Below, in pieces: positions 1 through 11,990 of a stretch of 64,000 nucleotides of DNA. The position numbers were made by a program, and so were the translations under genes. This stretch comes from Mytilus trossulus (Eukaryota; Mollusca; Bivalvia; Mytilida; Mytilidae), in contig NC_086386.1 in assembly GCF_036588685.1 (NCBI RefSeq), positions 68,818,682 through 68,882,681 on the forward strand, written 5' to 3'. Positions within the stretch are counted from its first letter, which is position 1; every line of letters begins with the position of its first letter. The notes below the pieces were generated by a model. The model was not told where the DNA came from, did no database searches, and worked only from the letters and a program-made list of their open reading frames with translations.

Positions 1-1000
1 CAACAATTAGAAAAATCTGTAATGTACATTTCGCTTTAAAAGCACCTCACATGAAAAATGTGTCACAATTTAAACCAAAAAACAAAGGGCCTAATTTATA
101 ACAATACAATTTTTTTTTAAATATGAAAGACATAAAAACGATATTACCACTGAATTACAAGCTCCTGGTTTTGAACAAGCACATTAATGTTGGATTGAAT
201 GCTGCAGTTTCTTAATTTATTAAAGATTACAGATAAATGCATTTATTACATTGGTTGCAATGAATTACATTGATTTCTCAGTTAGATAAAAACCGATAAT
301 TTCACATGTGAAATAAACGTGGTTATTGCACTCTCTGACGTCATACAACAATAGGCGTTGTCAAGACATCGATAACGTCGGATCAAAACAAATTGTGAAT
401 GCGTAGGAAAAACATATAGTTCCTTACATTTTCTACATTAATTTCATAAAAAAAAGCCATAAGCCAATGACATAAATAGTATAACTAATCGGTGTATTTA
501 AATATAAAAAATAAGACAACGCGTGACCGAACGACGCATGGATTACACTTTTAAAAGTCTTTATACGATTAAAACGTAGTGTACTGATTTTTAAAACTTG
601 TAAATCTATTTTTGATATACAAACTTAGAGAAAAAACCATACGGAATGTCATAATTTTCAAATGGAATGAGAGTCCAGTCTGCGTGGTTAGCCACTAGTC
701 GGATGCTCTAGACAAGTAAAATTTCTATCACACTAGTAAGTTTTTGCAAAACTTTGATTGGACCATAAAAAAAATGTCAGAATATTGGTATTCCGACTAG
801 TAGTTAAAAAAGTTTTTGGTGCAGACTGTGAGACCGGTTGTTTCATCAGGGAAAATATCTAATATTCATGCAAAAAACAGTAAGAGTAATTAAAGGTTTT
901 CTTACAAAGTAAGTTTAAAAGCTTATGAGTCCTGGATTGCAAAGTTAATACAATTGGAAAAATAATTTCTAAATTGTTTTTGTGTTTTTTTTATTTACAG
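1..1000. other. Non-coding stretch, probably intron of the gene ending at 2262
   Basis: No open frame with recognisable protein similarity. It ends in a strong pyrimidine tract and TTTACAG at 994-1000, so at least its right part is probably intron of the gene whose exons follow. A perfect CRE-type palindrome TGACGTCA sits at 336-343. Whether that is functional cannot be told, because a promoter here would conflict with upstream exons lying outside the window. Confidence 0.4.
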
Positions 1001-2262
1001 ACCATCATCTTTGCTAAATGGAATGAACAAGTTTTTGAGGTCTTTGGAGATTACCTTCAGAAGAGATCCCAACAATTTCAGACCAAGAATCAACAAACGT
1101 CACTCAGTCAAGGTAAAATATACACTAAACTAGAAAATACTGATGGAAAAGTTTTATTCAGAGATACAGAGACTTTATCATTTATTTCAAGGTGTCCATT
1201 GGTTGAGTTCTTATTATACCTTATTGGTCCCACAAAATTTTTTGCCACAATGCATTACATCTTTGGCAAGCATCAAATTAAATTTCACAAAATAATATCC
1301 ACTTATGTAGTATCTCATGATTGCAGATGATTATATTACGGAGACTGAATAAACTATTTTTGTTGAAATATTTTCCCGAAAATGATGTAATTATTGAAAT
1401 ACTATTAAGTGGGAAAATTGTGTTTATTTCTTTTTATTAAAGATTCCCCTGTGGTCTACCAGTTTGAAACTTTATTCCCCATTTCATTCTAGTACAAGAG
1501 GGTATATTCATGGCACACCATGAGCATATTATCTTCCTAATATATATATAGCATCGGGTTTTTAGACAACAATCAGTCAATCGTATTCCATTAAAATGTT
1601 TGTGTAGGAATGGACTTTCAAGATTGAAATACTTTCTATTTATATATTTTCTTGCGCATAAATCAAATTGACAAACAATCTTACGTTTGAATGGTTTTAC
1701 ACTAGTAATTTTGGGGCCCTTTATAGCTTGTTGTTCGGTGTGAGCCAAGGCTCCGTGTTGAAGGCCGTACTTTAACCTATAATGGTTTACTTTTTAAATT
1801 GTTATTTGGATGGAGAGTTGTCTCATTGGCACTCACACCACATCTGCCTATATCTATTAACATGCTATATTACCAGCATGCACCATGCCATAAAAATAAA
1901 TCAATCTTTTTCCCTCTTGCATTAATTTTAATGGAATAGCTCCATCAAAAAGAACCGTAAATGTTGCATAAAACTTGGTCTTGGATGTTTTCAGTCTCAA
2001 CTGATGCAATATCTACATAACTTTGATAATTGCTGTCTTGTTTGGTCATAGCTATGTGGCAAAATGAACATGGGTATTTTGCCTCTAGTTCTTTTCTTCT
2101 TGCAGCTATGATCCTAAATAAAAATCATGTAACCCCTTTATATCTTGAAAGGAATTTGTACATTTTATATGAATCAATTTATAGACAAAATATCTAAACA
2201 TTCTTGTTCTTCCATTTCAGGACTCAGAACAGAAGAAGACTGGGAACTTTTTCTTCCTTGAG
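1001..2262 (+). CDS. Last two exons of an unrecognised host gene (5' part outside the window)
   Basis: Exon A is 1001-1112, preceded by a long T-rich tract and ACAG and followed by a GTAAAA donor. Exon B starts at 2221 after TTCTTCCATTTCAG and reaches a TGA at 2260-2262. Exon A gives 37 codons plus one base (start [20 protein letters not shown], end TSLSQ). Joined in phase, exon B adds [13 protein letters not shown] and a stop. The phase match across a 1.1 kb intron, with good splice sites on both sides, is the evidence that this is a real C-terminus. The peptide is charged and looks soluble, with no membrane segment. I do not recognise the protein family. The intron carries a dispersed repeat (1686-1860). 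Alternatively these could be fortuitous open stretches. Confidence 0.5.
1686..1860. repeat. Dispersed repeat fragment (family also at 61880-61985 and 62505-62550)
   Basis: The segment with GTTCGGTGTGAGCCAA and GGATGGAGAGTTGTCTCATT is repeated at 61880-61985 (first part) and 62512-62550 (second part). A reverse-strand fragment is at about 4100-4135 and a short one at 52851-52868. The open frame across it on the minus strand recurs in the 61.8 kb copy but shows no recognisable domain. I treat it as a transposon relic inside an intron. I recognise the GAGTTGTCTCATTGGCACT core as very common in mussel sequences (memory, not searched). Confidence 0.65.
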
Positions 2263-4080
2263 GACTGAAATTGTTTTAACAACAATACAAATAATTCTTC
2301 CTGCATGGGCTGTCCGCGGCAAACTGGTGGTGTTACGACAAGACCAATTAGAGCATGAAGCAAACTTTGACCTCTATGCATGTTATTGAGCTATATATAG
2401 AAGACCTTTTGCCGCTCAAGGGAAAAATAGCTGTCAATTATCAATTTGTATATGATCATGTGATAGATTTAAAATAATGAGAAATCTGAAATTATTTTTG
2501 TTGGGATATGTATTGTGTAAATGATGATATGAATTTTGAATCAAGGGCATTTGCTTTTAATAGCAGAATTTATCATGTCTCATGAATCATAGGTTGTAAA
2601 TGCAATTAGGCTTTTTGTAATCTTAACCAAATGTTGTATTACTTGTAATTGTAGTTTTTACAACCTGTTTGAACTGTCTAACTGACCCTTGTGTAATTTT
2701 AATACTGAAATATATTTTGAGCATGTGTCTCTGATTTATGGAATTCTAAAGAAAATTGACCATCAACCTTGATATTTAGTATTGTGGAAATCTTCAGTTT
2801 ATTATTTGAATAAGATATTTTGCAAGTGCTAATTAAAGGCATTAAAATTGATAACTTTTTAACTGGGGTCAGCCATATTTTATCAGCATTACCACATGTG
2901 TACACTTTTTGTCAGGTTTTGACACATTTTCCATTTCCATTCTCAATTTTCATCATTTTTATGTTTTTTTAAAATGTCTCAAGTATGAATTTTATGATTT
3001 TTGAAACTTTTGTTTAATATGTAGTTACAAAGTTTATTAGTTAAAGACTAGCATTATTACTACAATTCTTAAATATTTAGATATTAGACTCATTTCCAAA
3101 AAAATATTTCAAAAGTCAATGAAGAAAGATATGTAACTGCATTAAAAACACAAATTCAACAAGCAAGAAGACTCAACTTCATGCTAGCATTTGTGATTTG
3201 ATAGCAGAATGTCCAATTTTCAAACTGCATAGAAATCTTTTTGGCCTTTCTTGCATAGATTAATAATACAGACTATTGATAAGTTTGTTCTCTGTACACT
3301 TGTGAGTAATATGGATAATTATGAATGACCTTTCAGTTCCATTTTGATATCATTGTAAGTGGTGTTGACAGCTATTTTGACTACTGTGATAGAAGGCTGG
3401 ACAGGATTGTAAATCTGTTGCAGGATAAATTGTTTTATTTTTATACATTGTTAATTATTTATTTGCATTTTTAAAACTTAACAGTATCATGTTGGTTCCT
3501 AAAATGTTAAGATTTCATAGAAACTTGGTGAAAAGATTGTCTCTTTTTTATTAAGATGATTAATTCCATAAATTAGTGGAAGAAATATTTTCCTGTGAAA
3601 AATCTTTTTTTTAAGACATTTGGCAAAATATCTTTGAAATAGTTTTCATGAAAGTTAAGGCAAATAGTTTATTTATTATATCACATTCAAATATTTAAAA
3701 GTTCAATACCAAAAGAAAAATAAAAACTTTACAAGCTGAAAGCTATTGAATGTATTCTGTTATTAGTCAAAACCAAGTGCTAATCTGAAGAATGATCTTT
3801 GACATTCTTGTTTAAATTGTAAAAGAATATGACATGATTTTATATGTTCTTTGCATGTCTTTGTTCATAAGGTGCTATTTAAAAGTTTGTACTAAATATT
3901 ATCAGTTAATGTATTCTATCTTATTAAGGTTATTAAACTGGTTTTATGGTCAAGTTTAATAATTGAGCTAATTTATACTTATCTGAGCAATAAATATTTC
4001 ATCTGGAAGGTTTCAACATATTTGAAAAACTACTGAAGTTATTTGTCAGAATTGTTCACAACTGAAAACTGGTATAATGT
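2263..4080 (+). other. AT-rich presumed 3' UTR and intergenic DNA
   Basis: No gene recognised. The first part is probably the 3' UTR of the gene ending at 2262. A canonical AATAAA occurs near 3990 (AGCAATAAATATTTC), which would give a UTR of about 1.7 kb, but the true cleavage site cannot be decided from sequence. Short open frames on the minus strand here have no features of coding DNA. Confidence 0.35.
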
Positions 4081-5680
4081 AATTATAAAAAAGAAGATGT
4101 GATATGATTGCCAATGAGACAACTCTCCACAACCATTTGTTTAAATAGTTGAGATTTACACATATTTCTATTTGAATAAAATCTGTAGATTAAATATATT
4201 ATGGAAATTAAATGTGGCAAACAATCTATTTCTTCCATATTTTCAATAGTATCAAACACAAGGGATAAAAAAAACAGATTCAAAGAGTGAATATATGTAT
4301 TTACCATGATTGAAATAGTTTTTGTAAATATTTAAAACAAAACAAGTATTTAGTACCCAGGGCTTCAATTTTAGAAATATACAGGAAATATTGTTTTTTC
4401 CTTCACAATTGACATTATTTAATATACAATTTAAAAGAATGAGAGAAAATCAAATCATTAAATGATTTTGTCTCCTTTAATAACTAGAGATTCATTGTTT
4501 TAAACATGATGTCTTTGTTCTGTTAAACTTTGAATTTGAATCATTGACAGGTTGGTTCAATAACAATAAATGACAGTTGTATTTAGTTTGTAATATATTT
4601 CTGCCTAAGATGTTGGTTGGTTCTATTCTATCAGTTGACCTCCAGTTTCACCAGTGTTGCAAATGGTATGAGCACATTTAGTAACTGTTCTTATCCTTTC
4701 AACAGCAGTTGGAAAAACCTAGAGCAGAAAATGTTCGTCAAACTTCTCTTGTCTTTAATGGAAGGGAATGGTTTTATAATATTTGGCCTGCAGCTGGACT
4801 GTTTTGTAGGATACTAATGTTAGTATAAATCAAATGGGTAAGTATAACCACAAGTTTAAAAGTGCAACAACCGAAACCATTTTCTGTAGGCTTGTGTGCA
4901 GACTGACAAAATCTGAAGACCAAATATATCTATAAAAAGTAAGTTGGTATCATCTATTGAATAAATGAATCAACAGTATTCAACATGTTGGCAGTATATG
5001 GAAGAAATCATTTTGTTGTAAAATTTGCAATTGTTTGTTGGATCCTTTCTGATTAATAGTATAACCTGGCCTTTGAATTAAGGTTCAAAATGCAAAGGAA
5101 TCCTTTTTGCGGTTGTATATAGGTATGAATAAAGGCAACAGTAGTATACCGCTGTTCAAAACTCATAAATCCATGGACAAACAACAAAATCGGGGCAACA
5201 AACCAAAACCGAGGGAAACGCATTAAATATAAGAGGAGAACAACGACACAACACCGAAACGCAACAGCACACAGAAACGGACCAAGCAACAGACAATACA
5301 CCACGAGAATAACAAATATAACATCAAAACCAAATACATGAATATGGGATAGACAAGTACCGTGCCACGTCTTATCTCAAAAATAAGAGAAAACAGAAAC
5401 GACTCAACGTTAAAATGCAACACACACACAGAAACGAACAATATTATAACAATGGCCATCTTCCTGACTTGGTACAGGACACTTTTAATGGGGAATAAAA
5501 GTGGTGGGTTGAACCTGGTTTTAAGGCATGCCACTTTAATGGCACAGTTAAATATAACATTGGAATGAAAACAAAAAATTACAGGACTACAATACAAATA
5601 AAAAGCAGAACATATTAGACAAAGAAAAGCATGATTAATAGATAACAAAAAGCATCAGGTTTAAAATTTAATACGCCAAA
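4081..5680. other. No gene seen; dispersed repeat fragments
   Basis: 4095-4135 is a reverse-strand piece of the GAGTTGTCTCATTGG repeat. 5105-5300 (CAACAGTAGTATACCGCTG, then CATAAATCCATGGACAAA and AAACCGAGGGAAACGCA) is a dispersed repeat whose reverse complement is nested at 19438-19530. 5330-5380 (GGGATAGACAAGTACCG) recurs at 6660-6700. The overlapping minus-strand frames at 5053-5648 are hydrophobic and lie within this repeat; I do not consider them genes. Confidence 0.5.
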
Positions 5681-5689
5681 AACGCGTCT

Positions 5690-6140
5690 AGTCCACACGA
5701 GACTCACCAGTGACGAAAAAAATACAAAATTGTACAGCACTGAAGATCAAAAGTTGAAAAGGTTTTGCCAAATACGGCATTGTTTGTATGCCCAGGATAA
5801 GAACATTCATATTATATAAAACAATTCACACTAATGCAAACAGTAAATTTTAACAAATGAATATGAAAGAGATATACATAATGAAACTGAAGTAAAAACT
5901 AATTACAGAAAACTAAACCCGAATACATAACGCCCAGATATACAAGATCGAAAGTGAAAAAAGTACAAAGTTGTACAGCACTGAAGATCAAAAGTTGAAA
6001 AGGTTTTGCTAAATACGGCATTGTATTATGCCCGGGATAAGAACACTATTATATAGAACGATTCATGCTATTGCAAACAGTAAATTTTAACAAATGAATG
6101 TGAAAGATATATTCATAATGAAACTAAAGTATTAACTTAT
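5690..6140. repeat. Imperfect direct repeat, about 180 bp units
   Basis: 5712-5895 and 5957-6137 are clearly homologous: both run from TGTACAGCACTGAAGATCAA through GGATAAGAACA to TAAATTTTAACAAATGAAT and CATAATGAAACT. A more diverged relative lies at 62060-62230, where TGCCAAATACGGC and GGGATAAGAA are conserved, and a short one at 62380-62500. The units begin near a motif ACGCGTCTAGTCCACACGAG, related to ACGCGCGTTT at 54720, 62028 and 62383. It is part of a dispersed non-coding family. Confidence 0.75.
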
Positions 6141-6788
6141 TACAGAAAACTAAACTCGAATACATGATGCCAAGTTCAATACAGCATAGACACACCAGAA
6201 TCAGTCCAGGCGTTAACGCAATTAAAAAATGATGTCACATACGATGGCGAAAAGGCAAACGTTATGCTACATTTGAATTTATAAAATTTAGAAACAGCAT
6301 GACGTCACACAATGAATCCTGGTACTTTTGATAACTATGAAAAACTATAATTTAAAAGTGAGCTAGAATTAGGATTGCTTTAAGATTATATTAAAACTAA
6401 ATACTGATAATTCATTAAAACAAAATGCATATTGCAATACTTATTAATAGCAATTAACTGTAATATATATATGTCCAGTTTGTTATGAATCCAACTTCAA
6501 ACGTAATTAATCGTACAAAATTAAATATAATTAATAAAGGCGGTGATTAATTTTTCTATCCGTAACACCTAAATATAATAAGAAGACGTCAACACATTTG
6601 ACAAAATGAGAAGATGAGAATTACAAATATAACATTAAACATTTAAACTAAATACATGAATTTGGGATAAACAAGTACAGAAACACGTCTTATAGTAATA
6701 CGAATTCACATACAGCAAAACAGTCACAATCGGGAATAAGTCACGTTTGGTAATTAAAAGATAAGATGACATAATGACAAACCACAAT

Positions 6789-7430
6789 CTACCATGTGGT
6801 AAATATGTCCTTAGCTAGTTTGGTTAAAGAGACATCATATGGATCCACCAATTCGTGATGGTGTCCATAAAATTTACGAAGTGTCAATTTTAATCTGTCC
6901 TCCTCATAACTTTGTTGGAGCAGTTTCTGCGTAAGGAGCACACTCCTGTATATGAAGTCCGTATAGTGTGAACAAGTACGTGAATAACGTATCAATTGTG
7001 ATATGTAAACACCATACGAAGGGACAGAGGGTATGTTACTGCTAAGAAATGGGAAATTGATAATTGGGAAGTTGAAATCGTCCCGTTTATCATAGATTTT
7101 CGTGTGAAGTCGTCCATCTACGTCAATATTTAGGAAAAGATCAAGGTATGAAGCAGTCCTTCTAGTATCAGTAGTATCCTCAATTTCAAGTTCACTAGGA
7201 TATATGAGATGTAAGTATTGGCTGAAGTATGGGTTGTTCAATGATAAAACATCATCAATATATCGGAAAGTAAATTAAAGAATTTCGCAAGGTGCTTTTT
7301 CTTTTTGTCTTTTAATCTTCTGCTTCATACGAATACAAAAACAAATCAGCCAGCACAGGTGCACAATTAGTACCCATTGGAATACCGACTATCTGTTGAA
7401 ATATAAATCCTCCAAACTCAACAAACAAGG
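6789..7430 (-). pseudogene. Reverse-transcriptase relic, probably Penelope-like
   Basis: Read on the minus strand, 7386-7340 encodes GIPMGTNCAPVLADLF (RT motif with PMG). 7266-7240 encodes FRYIDDVLSLNN, with the catalytic Y-x-D-D at 7251-7262. The frame then runs open to 6789 for about 150 residues, with ASYLDLFLNID and KIYDKRDDFNFP blocks and a KFYGHHHELVDPY thumb region. This order (PMG motif, YIDD, LDL block, Y-DKRDDF) fits a Penelope-type RT family widespread in invertebrates. Clade assignment is from memory and less sure than RT identity. A stop or frameshift lies just before YIDD and the 5' half is missing, so it is dead. It ends close to the TIR element that starts at 7461. Confidence 0.75.
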
Positions 7431-7460
7431 CAGTGTCTGCGCGTACCCGCATGCAGGTAT

Positions 7461-9388
7461 GAATAGTCAAATTGCCGTTCTAGGCTGCGCGTACCCACAT
7501 CCGGTTTTCTAATAAAATGCCATCGGATCGGGTATAAAACGTGAATATCTACGGAAATTATAGATAATATGGGGATATCGAGTAAAACGAGTGAAGAGTA
7601 TGTATTTATTAAAAATGATACATAATAAACATTGCAAAATTAAATGCACAATGATGGAAAATGAAACTGTACAGTCCCTGTAAAAGTAAAACATGATAGA
7701 AATTAACACTATTATAAAAATTTTAAATCAAAAATATACCCTTGTGATATTCTAAAATAATCTTTTAGTAAAATGTAAAACAGAAACTAAAATTTTAAAA
7801 TATATAATACTACTAAAATTAAAGCTTGAGTTTATAAAAATTTGAAGAAGCAAGTAATAATGAATCATGAAACGTGAACCGTAGGTTGGCAACATTTGAA
7901 ATGTGCAGCCGGGTTGAAATCTGTGCCAAGAAAATCATATTTGATATGTTCCAAATCTTAATTAGTTACATAAATCTTTTATAATTGGTTTAAATTGATA
8001 TTATTACTTGCTTCTTTAATTTTTATAAACTCAAGCTATAATTTTAGTAGTTTTATTTTTCTTTTTTTCGTTTCAGGGACTGTACAGTTTCATTTTCCAT
8101 CATTGTGCATTTAATTTTGATGTATGTGAAGTTAGCAGCCGGTTCGTTATTCGATATTCGATATTCAATATCCAACCGGCTGCTAGCAGTCGGTTGGATA
8201 TTCAAAAAATTGTTGAAAATCTTGTAAAAAAAGAAACTTGATAACATTAAAAACATGATTTTTTAGTTATAATGACTGATAAGATACGTAGGAAATCGTA
8301 AAATGACCTCTCCAAGCTGTTGTAAGTTCTCGTTGTCCTCGAATATAAACCCTTTTCTATGTTGCATATTTGTCTTTATATAATATAGATTGTTGCCAAT
8401 AAAACAACTTCAAAGATTTACTTTTATACATGATATTTCTTTAAACAAAAAGAAAAACCACTAACTCTAGAAAACATTATGAATTATAAATAGAAATATT
8501 TATGGAATGCCCAAAAAAGAAATATATAGACAAGTGAAAACCTATCTGAGACCGCTTAAATGAGTGTGAGACCCCCCTGGTCATTCAATGTTCATAAAAT
8601 TTAATTAAATTATAGACTTTGTATATATAAAGGTTGTATTAGAAGGATTTCCCAGAATATTGTTATATTCGATATCTATGGAGGGCTTATATTGTCACTT
8701 TTCAGTTAAAAATTATCAAAATTTTAGGACAAAGGGCACAGGACAATGGTGATAGCCCCTGATCGTTCAATCTGCCTAATATTGAGCAGACATCTAGTCA
8801 ATAGGTAGATACAAACGTGACTAAAAGGAATCTGGGTACACTTCCTGTCTTTCATGTTTACGGAGCGCCCAAAGTGCCAGTTGGATATTCAAAATATACA
8901 GTGAGAACCTACCTGAGACCGCTTAAATGAGTGTGAGACCCTCCTGGTCATTCAATGTCCATAAAATTTAATTAAATCATAGACTCTGTATATATAAAGG
9001 TTGTATTAGAAGGATTTCCCAGAATATTGTTAAATTCGATATCTATGGAGGGCTTATATTGTCACTTTTCAGTTAAAAATTATCAAAATTTTAGGACAAA
9101 GGGCACAGGGCAATGTTGATAGCCCCCTGATCTGTTAATCTGCCTAATATTAAGCAGACATCTAGTCAATAGGTAGATACAAACGTGACTAAAAGGAATT
9201 TTTTAATTTTGCAATGTTCATTATGTATTATTATTATTATTTTTTCATATTCTTCACTCGTTCTACACGAAATTACCATATTATCGATAATGTTCGTATA
9301 TATTTCACGTTTCATTCCCGATTCGATGGCATTTTATTAGAAAACCGGATGTAGGTACGCGCAGCCTAGAACGGCAATTTGACTATTC
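7461..9388. mobile_element. 1.93 kb non-autonomous element with about 185 bp terminal inverted repeats
   Basis: 7461-7644 is the inverted copy of 9202-9388. Both ends read inward GAATAGTCAAATTGCCG, then CGCGTACC, then ACATCCGGTTTTCTAAT. Inside is a second palindrome: 7638-7680 pairs with 8075-8119, and 7808-7860 pairs with 8002-8052. A direct duplication lies at 8534-8831 and 8901-9199, and a cluster of GGTTGGATATTC motifs at 8140-8205. No open frame resembles a transposase. I find no clear target-site duplication. It could be a deletion derivative of a cut-and-paste transposon or a foldback element. Confidence 0.75.
8534..9199. repeat. Direct duplication of about 298 bp, period about 367
   Basis: 8534-8831 and 8901-9199 are near-identical (a few per cent mismatch). 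Both start GTGARAACCT, contain GAGACCGCTTAAATGAGTG and GGAGGGCTTATATTGTC, and end AACGTGACTAAAAGGAAT. The roughly 70 bp between them includes another GGTTGGATATTC-type motif (8878-8890: GTTGGATATTC). It lies wholly within the 7461-9388 element. Confidence 0.85.
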
Positions 9389-9479
9389 GACAAATGACAG
9401 TGGCGTCCTCATCGGCCTAAGAAGCATTGGTTTTCACACTATAACTTAATTTGTAATAGAAATCTATGAAGTTTAAACA

Positions 9480-10200
9480 AGGTTTATGACCACAAAAAGA
9501 AGGTTGGGATTGATTTTGGGAGTTTTGTTCCTAACAGTTTAGGAATTAGGGGCCCAAAAAGTGTTTTTCTTGGTTTTCTCACAATAACTTTAATATAAGT
9601 AAATAAAAATCTATGAAATTTAAACACAATGTTTATGACCATAAAAGGAAGGTTGGGATTGATTTTGGTAGTTTTGGTCCCAACAGTTTAGGAGTAAGGG
9701 GCCCAAAGGGTCCAAAATTAAACTTTGATTTCATCAATAATTGAATAATTGGGGTTCTTTGATGTGCCAAATCCAACTGTGTATGTAGATTCTTAATTTT
9801 TATGCCCCACATACGATAGTAGAGTGGCATTATGTTTTCTGGTCTGTGGCTCCGTTCGTTCCTTCGTCCGTTCGTCCGCAGGTTAAAGTTTTTGGTCAAG
9901 GTAGTTTTTGATGAAGCTGAAGTCCAATCAACTAGAAACTTAGTACACTTGTTGCTTATTATATGATATGATCTTACTAATTTTAAAGCCAAATTAGACT
10001 TTTGACCCAATTTCACGGTCCATTGAACATGGAAAATGATAGTGCCAGTGGGGCATCCGTGTTCTTTGGACACATTCTTGTTTGTCCTGTTTTCAAATGG
10101 GTCTACATTAAGGTCCAAAGGCTCCAAAATTAAACTTGGTTTGATTTTAACAAAAATTGAATTTTTGGGTTCTTTGATATGCTGAATCTAAAAATGTATT
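9480..10200. repeat. Diverged copy of the GGTCCAAAATTAAACTT repeat family with an insertion
   Basis: Contains the AGGAAGGTTGGGATTGATTTT and GGGTCCAAAATTAAACTTTG modules also found at 12840-13730 and 16815-17850. The family sequence breaks at about 9797 (AATTTTTATGCCCCAC) and resumes at about 10085. The insert 9800-10080 is another dispersed repeat (GGCTCCGTTCGTTCCTTCG, ending GGGGCATCCGTGTTCTTTGG) resembling the 52270-52690 repeat. The minus-strand frame at 9633-10127 runs through both repeats and is not a gene. Confidence 0.65.
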
Positions 10201-10204
10201 TAGA

Positions 10205-11137
10205 TTTTTGTCGAGCCTGCGACTTTTGTCACAAAAAGCTCGACATAGGGATAGTGATACGGCGGTGGCGTTAGCTAAATTCTTAAATCTTTTGTATTTT
10301 AAAAGGTTGAAGACCTAGATACTTTTAACTTTGTATACAGATGCCTCATGTTACTAAGTTTCTGTCAGTCACATGTCCAATGTCCTTGACCTCGTTTTTA
10401 GTGTTCAGTGACTACTTGAAAGAATAGTTGAGATTTTTTTTTATTATAAGTAATGGGACAACTACATTTGGTATGTGCATACCTTGCAAGGTCCTCATCC
10501 TCGTCAGACAGTTTACACTTGACTTTACACTTGACCTCGACCTCATTTCATGGATCAGTGAAGGTTAAGTTTTGGTGGTCAAGTCCATATCTCAGATACT
10601 ACAAGCAATATTATAGGGCTAGTATATTTGGTGTAAGGAAGAACTGTAAGGTTTACATGTCCAACTGGCAGGTGTCATCTGACCTTGACCTCATTTTCAT
10701 GGTTCAGTGGTTATAGTTAAATTTTTGTGTTTTTGTCTGTTTTTCTTATACTTTATGCAATAGGTCTTCTATATTTGGTGTATGGAATGATTGTAAGGTG
10801 TACATGTCTAGATGGCAGATGTCATCTGACCTCGACCTCGGTTTCATGGTTCAGTGGTCAAAGTTAAGTTTTTGAGGTTTGGTCTTTTTTTCTTAAACTA
10901 TAAGCAATAGGTCAACTATAGTTGTTGTATGGAAGAATTGTTAGCTGTACATGCCTGCCTGGCATTGTTCATATGACCTTGACCTCATTTTCATATTTCA
11001 TTGGTCAATGTTTAGTTTTCTTGATTCATATTAAGTGTATCCGACAATTGTAATAAAGCTTTATATTTAAGAATATCAATGATTAGTATTTAAGAATATC
11101 AATGATTAGTAAAGAAGGCGAGACATTTCAGCGTGTG
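10205..11137. repeat. Dispersed repeat with internal 130-150 bp units
   Basis: It starts with a hairpin (TGTCGAGC at 10208 pairs with GCTCGACA at 10239). It contains several diverged units built around TGACCTTGACCTCATTTTCA and GTTAAGTTTTTG (near 10540, 10680, 10830, 10975) and ends at GGCGAGACATTTCAGCG. I recognise this as a very abundant mussel repeat (memory). Mobility class is unknown. The ORF at 10453-10716 lies inside the repeat units. Confidence 0.6.
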
Positions 11138-11145
11138 CACTCTTG

Positions 11146-11982
11146 GGAAGCAAGTTTACTCGTACCAACGGAAACTCGTACCATGTTAACTCGTACCAAA
11201 AAAAGTTAACTCGTACCACTGCAAACTCGTACCATCAAAAATATATTAAAAATTACGAATATTTTGTTATTTTTTTGTAAACTTAATAAAATTAATGTTG
11301 AATTACTTGAATTTTAGACTGGATTTTATAGACAAAAATAGGAATGTTTTTCTAAACAGTTTTATTTTTTAAGCTGATCTTTCAAAGTAGTTATAATCCA
11401 GAAGAAAGAAAAACATTGCTTTAACTGTACCTAAATTAAGTTGAATATCTATATCCAAATTATCCAAATTAAATTTAATTAATGCTGTAATCCATGATCA
11501 CAAATTGAATGCTATGACACAATGTTTACAATTGTTGAAAGCCATGTGCTTTTTGGCGGGAAAATTCGGGAACAGGAAACGGTTACATTTCATTGTAACT
11601 TGTAATTTATAAAAAGTAAGAATTTCATTTTGGAAATCATTTTGATTAACTGCTAGGATTTATTCATGAAAAATTAATTTGGAAAGATTAAAAATAAAAT
11701 TCAATAATAATCAGTAAAAGTTTTAAAAAAGTCAAAGAAGACAACAAAGCAAATCTGCCACGGTATTTTCTATCCAATAGACAGGGATTATTAGCTGCAA
11801 ATTGGTCATTGTACTTTCAAATTATATACATTTTACAGACTTGAGAGGTATTTAGTGAAAGTAAATTATATACATCATTAAACACCTTTTAAATGCATTT
11901 AAATAATTTGGTACGAGTTAGCAGTGGTACGAGTTTTTGTAAAGTGGTACGAGTTGACGTTGGTACGGGATAACTATAATTC
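11146..11982. mobile_element. Foldback-type element with inverted arrays of ACTCGTACCA
   Basis: The left end carries five copies of ACTCGTACC(A) at about 11157-11235. The right end carries four in reverse (TGGTACGAGT or a close variant) at about 11909-11968. An 8 bp direct repeat CACTCTTG flanks the unit (11138-11145 and 11983-11990), and removing the unit restores a continuous reading of the surrounding repeat. The 670 bp between the arrays is AT-rich and without an open frame. The 8 bp duplication would fit hAT-type insertion, but the termini are not recognisably hAT. See the finding on the shared architecture. Confidence 0.7.
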
Positions 11983-11990
11983 CACTCTTG

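Noticed and set aside
336..343. TGACGTCA as a functional CRE promoter element
   Set aside because: The palindrome is real, but the position is probably intronic and no transcription start can be placed nearby; it is noted only in the region description.
4617..4817. 66-residue plus-strand frame as a possible exon
   Set aside because: No matching splice sites in phase and no recognisable domain.
5053..5648. Overlapping hydrophobic minus-strand frames of 83 and 141 residues
   Set aside because: They lie inside a dispersed repeat with copies elsewhere, have low-complexity composition and show no domain; apparent membrane segments come from T-rich DNA.
9633..10127. 164-residue minus-strand frame
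   Set aside because: It crosses two different dispersed repeats, one inserted in the other, so it cannot be an ancestral gene.
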